DNA of 11,223 nt, taken from positions 1 through 11,223 of the forward strand of contig JAGQVR010000076.1 in the NCBI GenBank assembly GCA_020437875.1, given 5' to 3'. Every line of letters starts with the position of its first letter. Position 1 is the first letter of the stretch. Below are positions 7,715-11,223 of this stretch, piece after piece. The position numbers were made by a program, and so were the translations under genes. The stretch is from Flavobacteriales bacterium. Lineage in GTDB: Bacteria; Bacteroidota; Bacteroidia; Flavobacteriales_F; PHOS-HE28. The notes under the pieces were generated by a model that was given only the letters and a program-made list of their open reading frames with translations, was not told the DNA's origin and did not search any database.

Positions 7715-7865
7715 GGTGGGTGTCCGATTTCCACGCCAAGATGCCGCTTCCTTTCCGAACGGAGGGGACGGTGCACATGAACGGCATCGGGAATGGATGA
7801 CCGGTCGATCCACGGCCAGCGAACCAAAGTCCGCGGTTGCACGTCATCATCCATATTCCGGACAC
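7715..7865. promoter_or_regulatory. Divergent intergenic region with nested inverted repeats
   Basis: These 151 bp separate the start of the ABC ATPase (minus) from the start of the T9SS cargo gene (plus), so both promoters should be here. GATGCCG (7740-7746) is repeated inverted as CGGCATC (7782-7788), enclosing a smaller TCCG-AA-CGGA palindrome near 7755-7764; GACCGGTC (7799-7806) is a further perfect 8-bp palindrome. No pair of elements with correct Bacteroidota spacing stands out on either strand: on plus, TTG (7837) and TATTCC (7854) are too close together. Open reading frames cross the region on both strands but resemble no protein. The palindromes are possible operator sites only. Confidence 0.35.
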
Positions 7866-9467
7866 ATGCGCCGCCATCTCTCCCTCGTTCTCGTGCTCTT
7901 CTTCGGTCCGGTCTCCGGACAGTCGGTCTCATGGCTTCTTGGCGATGCGGTCGACTATGAGTTCAATCCGGGCATGCCGCGACATGCGCTCGCCGCCGAC
8001 CAGGATCACCTGGTGGAGATGCGTTCTGTGGGAATAGCCTTCAACTACAGCGATGCCACCTACGGTACCATTGCGCTCGATCTTCGTGATCCCGCGACCG
8101 GTGCTGTTGGATCGTCCTGCATCCTCGGTGATTCGGTGGCGGTGAAGGCGGTTGTGATCGGTCCCGATGGCGTGGCCTACTTCACTGGCCGTTTCCTGGG
8201 TGGAGGCATGGAACTCTGCGATGGATCGGTGGTCGCCGGAGTGAACGGAGGTCCCTTTACCGAGAACCACTTCCTGCTGGCCTGGGACCTCAACAACGGC
8301 GGGGTCCTGTGGATCCGCAACCTGAGCCTGACGCATGCGATGGCCGAGGATGTCGCATCCATCGCGGTCGATCCGGACGGAAGGCTCTGGTACCTGCTTC
8401 GTCATTTCACGGATGCATTGGTCATACAGGTGGATGATGAAGGGAATGATGTGGTCGAACGCAGTATAGATGGCTTGCGGCACCTGGGAACGCTCAGCTT
8501 CGATCCATGGGGTGGACTTTATGTAAGCGGTTCGTGTGAGAACGGAACGCTGTCCTTTGGCGGCGGGAATTTCCCGGTGATGAGCGATGAGGGCTACAAC
8601 ATGTTCGTTCTTCGGTTCAAGCCGGATGGGACGGCTGGTTTCGCCCAGTTCGCGGAGGACATCACCTTTCAGGATCCGACCGTTGTGGCCACGAACGATG
8701 GTCATGCCTACCTCGCAGGATCGATCTTCATCGGTACCGAATGGGGTGGTCTGCCGGTCGGCGGTGCCATCTGGGGTTCGAACATCTTCATTGCCCGGAT
8801 GGACAGTAGCGGCACATTCGAATGGACATTAGGTCCTGAGTTGGTACCAGGACAGATCCTGGGTGATGTGGATCGTGCGAGAGGACCTTGTATCGATGTG
8901 GATGGATCGGGTTCGGTGTATTTCCTGGGCATGTGTCGCGGCTTGGTGGAGTGGGGGAACGGTGTGACCAGCGGGACCGGTGGCACGATCGACCGCAACC
9001 TCACCCTGCTTGCTGTCGATGCGTCCGGGCAACCCCAATGGGCGATGAGCAGTGGCACGACGACCTGGTCGGTCACTTCCCAAGGCTTGACCGTCGCGGA
9101 CGATGGGACTTCTGTTCACTTCATGGCGCACCTGGCCGATCCGCTCACCATGGGTGGGTTCACTGCGGGTACGGTTGGTCAACAGTCAGCGATAACCGGT
9201 CGTATCAGCCTGTTGCCGACCGGTATCGGGTTGGAGGATGGCCCATCCGTTCTGATGTGCTGGCCCACGCCGAGCACGGATGTGTTGAACGTGGAGTGGC
9301 CTGGTGCGGAGCGCGTTCCCGCCGAGATCCTCACCACCATGGGTCAAGTGGTCCGTTCTGCAACGCTTTCGCCGGGCGTGAACCGCATCGACGTCTCGGA
9401 CTTCCCCTCGGGTGTGTACCTGCTGCGCACGTCGCAAGGGGAATTGGTGCGTATCGTGGTGGACTGA
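7866..9467 (+). CDS. Secreted propeller-like repeat protein with T9SS type A sorting domain
   Basis: This 533-residue protein is probably exported and anchored at, or released from, the cell surface. Residues 1-19 are a signal peptide (HLSLVLVLFFGPVSG, cleavage near Q19). Residues about 90-447 contain divergent repeats with the pattern DPDGxxYxxG...xxxxxD..G...W (for example IGPDGVAYFTGRF, VDPDGRLWYLLR, FDPWGGLYVSGS, VDGSGSVYFLGM, with strand-ending W149, W320 and W392). They resemble SBBP/beta-propeller repeats. Residues about 463-533 form a type IX sorting domain: CWPTPSTDVLNVEW at its start, ILTTMGQVV in the middle, and VSDFPSGVYLLRTSQGE before the terminal VRIVVD. This domain is normally cleaved by the sortase-like PorU after passage through the outer membrane. 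The start ATG at 7866 is chosen because the signal peptide begins there; the frame is open upstream to 7686, overlapping the ATPase gene. No catalytic motif was seen, so the binding or structural role is unknown. The next gene encodes a related design. Confidence 0.88.
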   Translation: MRRHLSLVLVLFFGPVSGQSVSWLLGDAVDYEFNPGMPRHALAADQDHLVEMRSVGIAFNYSDATYGTIALDLRDPATGAVGSSCILGDSVAVKAVVIGPDGVAYFTGRFLGGGMELCDGSVVAGVNGGPFTENHFLLAWDLNNGGVLWIRNLSLTHAMAEDVASIAVDPDGRLWYLLRHFTDALVIQVDDEGNDVVERSIDGLRHLGTLSFDPWGGLYVSGSCENGTLSFGGGNFPVMSDEGYNMFVLRFKPDGTAGFAQFAEDITFQDPTVVATNDGHAYLAGSIFIGTEWGGLPVGGAIWGSNIFIARMDSSGTFEWTLGPELVPGQILGDVDRARGPCIDVDGSGSVYFLGMCRGLVEWGNGVTSGTGGTIDRNLTLLAVDASGQPQWAMSSGTTTWSVTSQGLTVADDGTSVHFMAHLADPLTMGGFTAGTVGQQSAITGRISLLPTGIGLEDGPSVLMCWPTPSTDVLNVEWPGAERVPAEILTTMGQVVRSATLSPGVNRIDVSDFPSGVYLLRTSQGELVRIVVD

Positions 9468-9525
9468 TCAAAGGTGAACACCATCCGATCATGGGTGTAC
9501 CCCAAGGTCGTCCCATCTTTGACCC

Positions 9526-11223
9526 ATGAGATCCGCCTTCCTCATTTCCTATTTCCTCTTGTGCATCAGCCTTCATGCGCAGCAATGGAATTGGGCGGCC
9601 AGTGCCGGCGGCGGTGGCAACGTGGACTTCTGCCATGATATCGCCACGGACAGCCAGGGCAACGCCTATTGGGTGGGCACGGTGAGCGGCGATGTGGACT
9701 TCGGCTGTGCCACGCTGTCCACTGGCAATAGCGACATCCTGGGTTTCGTGGCCAAGCGGGCACCCGATGGCACCTGCCTTTGGGTGCGCGGCATCACGGT
9801 CGGTTTCGACGAGGTGTGGGTTTTCGGCATCGCCATCGACGCGGATGACCGTATCTACGTCTCTGGCCGCTACAATGGAACGGCGGACTTCGGGGATGGC
9901 ATCACCTTGAACGGTCTTGGCATTGATGACATCTTCCTGGCGCGTTACGATACTGCGGGAACCTGCCTGTGGGCACGTCGCGCAGGAAGCAGTGGCTCCG
10001 ATGATGAGTCACGGGGCCTTGCTGTCTCCGCCTCCGGGGATGTGTTCGTGGCGGCTACCTGCGGAGGAACATCCATGGTCTTCGATGCCATCACCATCCC
10101 GAACCCCGGCAACTTCCGCCAACTCGTGGTGGCGCGGTACGATAGCCTGGGGGCCGTTCAATGGGTGAAGGCGAGCACGGGCAATGGACAGGGCAAGAGT
10201 GCACGCTCCATAAGTGTGGCAGGGGATCGTTTGTTCGTGACCGGTCAAGTCGGCTTCTCCGCCGCCAGCTTCGATGGTACCGGGATCACCCCCGGTGCAC
10301 AAGGCAGCTACCTGTACGTATTGGCCACCGACCTCGATGGCAACGCACAATGGGCGCGCAGTTACGGTACAGGTGATAATGAAGGCATGGGCATCAGTGC
10401 GGATACGCTCGGCAATGTCTTCGTGGCTGGACGCCTATCGGGGAACCTCCACCTGCCCGATGACACGCTCACTTCGGTGAGCAGCAACGACGACATGCTG
10501 ATGATGAAGTTGGACCGTGATGGCGACCTGCAATGGGCGCGAAGCGCGGGATCCGCGCAACGCGATCTGGCCTGGGACGTGACTGCTGACGGAATGGGCA
10601 ACGCCTACTTCAGCGCGCAGTTCAACAACACCATCGAATACTTCGGTACATCGGTCACCTCGCTCGGTGGGGAGGATATCCTCATCAGCAAGCTCGACGG
10701 CGATGGTGACGTGGTCTGGGTGGCACGGCCGAGCGGCTTCCAGCGTGACATCCCTCTCTGCATCCATCGCCACGCCTTTGTCCCGCATGAGATCTACTTC
10801 GGTGGCTACTTCTGGGGTGCGATCACGTACGGCAGTACCACCATCGACGATGTGCAGAACGGCGACGCGATGATCGTGGCAGGCGTGGATACGACCTTCG
10901 ATGTGAGCAGCTACGCGGAAGCGATCTGCCAGGGTGATTGTAACGGTGTGGCGCACGTCTTCGCGAACGGCGTTGAGCCTCTTACTTATCTCTGGAACAC
11001 GGGAGCCACAACCCCGGCGGTGGCTGGACTATGTGCTGGTGCGTACACCGTGGAGGTCACGGATGGCGGGGGTAACTCGGAGGTGCATGCCGTGGAGATC
11101 ATGGAGCACGAGCCAATGATGTTCAATATCCAGACCGATGGCGATTCACTCTGGGTGGAGGGAGGAAGCGATTGGACATGGGAATTGGATGGGTTCCAGG
11201 TCGGGGCAGGCCAGCCTTACCAT
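9526..11223 (+). CDS. Secreted seven-repeat (propeller-like) protein with SprB repeat, 3' end outside window
   Basis: An uninterrupted frame of 566 codons runs from the ATG at 9526 to the right edge without a stop. Residues 1-18 are a signal peptide (FLISYFLLCISLHA, cleavage before QQ). Then come regular units of 61-64 residues, each built as ...DxxGNxYVxGxxxGxxxFGxxxLxxxGxxDxFLxxxDxxGxxxWxR. The closing tryptophans are W23, W86, W149, W213, W276, W337 and W398, and a seventh unit without the tryptophan follows (IYFGGYFWGAITYG, to about 455). This fits SBBP-type repeats folding as a seven-bladed beta-propeller. Residues about 465-525 match a SprB repeat (CQGDCNGVAHVFANG, TYLWNTGATT, GLCAGAYTVEVTDG), as in Bacteroidota adhesins and gliding proteins. 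More sequence, probably ending in a sorting domain, is expected outside the window. It follows the T9SS protein by 58 bp on the same strand and probably shares its transcription. The function is unknown; a surface adhesin or binding protein is the likeliest guess. Confidence 0.85.
   Translation, partial: MRSAFLISYFLLCISLHAQQWNWAASAGGGGNVDFCHDIATDSQGNAYWVGTVSGDVDFGCATLSTGNSDILGFVAKRAPDGTCLWVRGITVGFDEVWVFGIAIDADDRIYVSGRYNGTADFGDGITLNGLGIDDIFLARYDTAGTCLWARRAGSSGSDDESRGLAVSASGDVFVAATCGGTSMVFDAITIPNPGNFRQLVVARYDSLGAVQWVKASTGNGQGKSARSISVAGDRLFVTGQVGFSAASFDGTGITPGAQGSYLYVLATDLDGNAQWARSYGTGDNEGMGISADTLGNVFVAGRLSGNLHLPDDTLTSVSSNDDMLMMKLDRDGDLQWARSAGSAQRDLAWDVTADGMGNAYFSAQFNNTIEYFGTSVTSLGGEDILISKLDGDGDVVWVARPSGFQRDIPLCIHRHAFVPHEIYFGGYFWGAITYGSTTIDDVQNGDAMIVAGVDTTFDVSSYAEAICQGDCNGVAHVFANGVEPLTYLWNTGATTPAVAGLCAGAYTVEVTDGGGNSEVHAVEIMEHEPMMFNIQTDGDSLWVEGGSDWTWELDGFQVGAGQPYH

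Noticed and set aside
5901..7780. Two plus-strand open frames (5901-6908 and 6821-7780) opposite the permease N-terminus and the ABC ATPase
   Set aside because: Both are shadows of conserved minus-strand genes whose transmembrane segments and Walker motifs are intact; their own translations have no recognisable features.
7715..7813. Upstream extension of the ABC ATPase frame to 7813
   Set aside because: The added 33 residues are unlike any ABC ATPase N-terminus, and MQLTISGLNKTY at 7714 is a canonical start.
7686..7865. Upstream extension of the T9SS cargo gene frame to an ATG at 7686
   Set aside because: It overlaps the ABC ATPase start and would place 60 polar residues before an obvious signal peptide; the ATG at 7866 is the sensible start.
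9468..9525. Imperfect inverted repeat (GGTGAACACC ... GGTGTACCC) between the two secreted-protein genes, considered as a terminator
   Set aside because: The stem has mismatches and no T-tract follows; it is too weak to call.

Overview
The window looks like chromosomal DNA from a member of the Bacteroidota with unusually high GC for that phylum. Evidence for this: a type IX secretion (T9SS) type A C-terminal sorting domain, a SprB-type repeat, a DnaE C-terminus of the style I associate with this phylum, an ABC permease fused to an M1-like peptidase (an architecture I know mainly from Bacteroidota), and start codons without clear Shine-Dalgarno sequences. No rRNA, tRNA, CRISPR array, transposase or phage gene is visible. 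Genus-level placement is not possible from this sequence.

Layout. (1) 1-566, plus strand: the 3' end of a DNA polymerase III alpha subunit gene (dnaE type), interrupted in frame by a palindromic GGTGAATG/CATTCACC repeat at 155-245. (2) 570-7714, minus strand, read right to left: an ABC transporter ATPase (6803-7714), overlapping by 4 bp a 1203-residue ABC-2 permease/M1-peptidase fusion (3195-6806), then after 95 bp a periplasmic-TPR sensor histidine kinase (1246-3099) and, 37 bp further, its LuxR-type response regulator (570-1208). The regulator and dnaE are convergent with 3 bp between them. (3) 7715-7865: a 151-bp divergent intergenic region. (4) 7866-11223, plus strand: two secreted, repeat-built proteins in tandem. 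The first (7866-9467) is complete and ends in a T9SS sorting domain. The second (9526 to the right edge) has a signal peptide, about seven ~62-residue propeller-like repeats and a SprB repeat, and runs off the window.

How they may work together. The ATPase and the permease/peptidase fusion almost certainly form one translationally coupled membrane complex. The histidine kinase and response regulator are a typical NarL/DesK-like two-component pair. Lying downstream on the same strand, they may be co-transcribed with the transporter or use their own promoter in the 95-bp gap; a functional link between the two pairs is inference. The two plus-strand proteins are probably exported cell-surface or extracellular proteins of related design and look like a local family.

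The most unusual points are the palindromic repeat inserted into an essential-type polymerase gene, the regular seven-repeat pattern in the truncated right-hand protein, and the transporter-peptidase fusion in which the M1 exopeptidase motif is replaced. I found no clearly new defence, mobile or RNA-based system.
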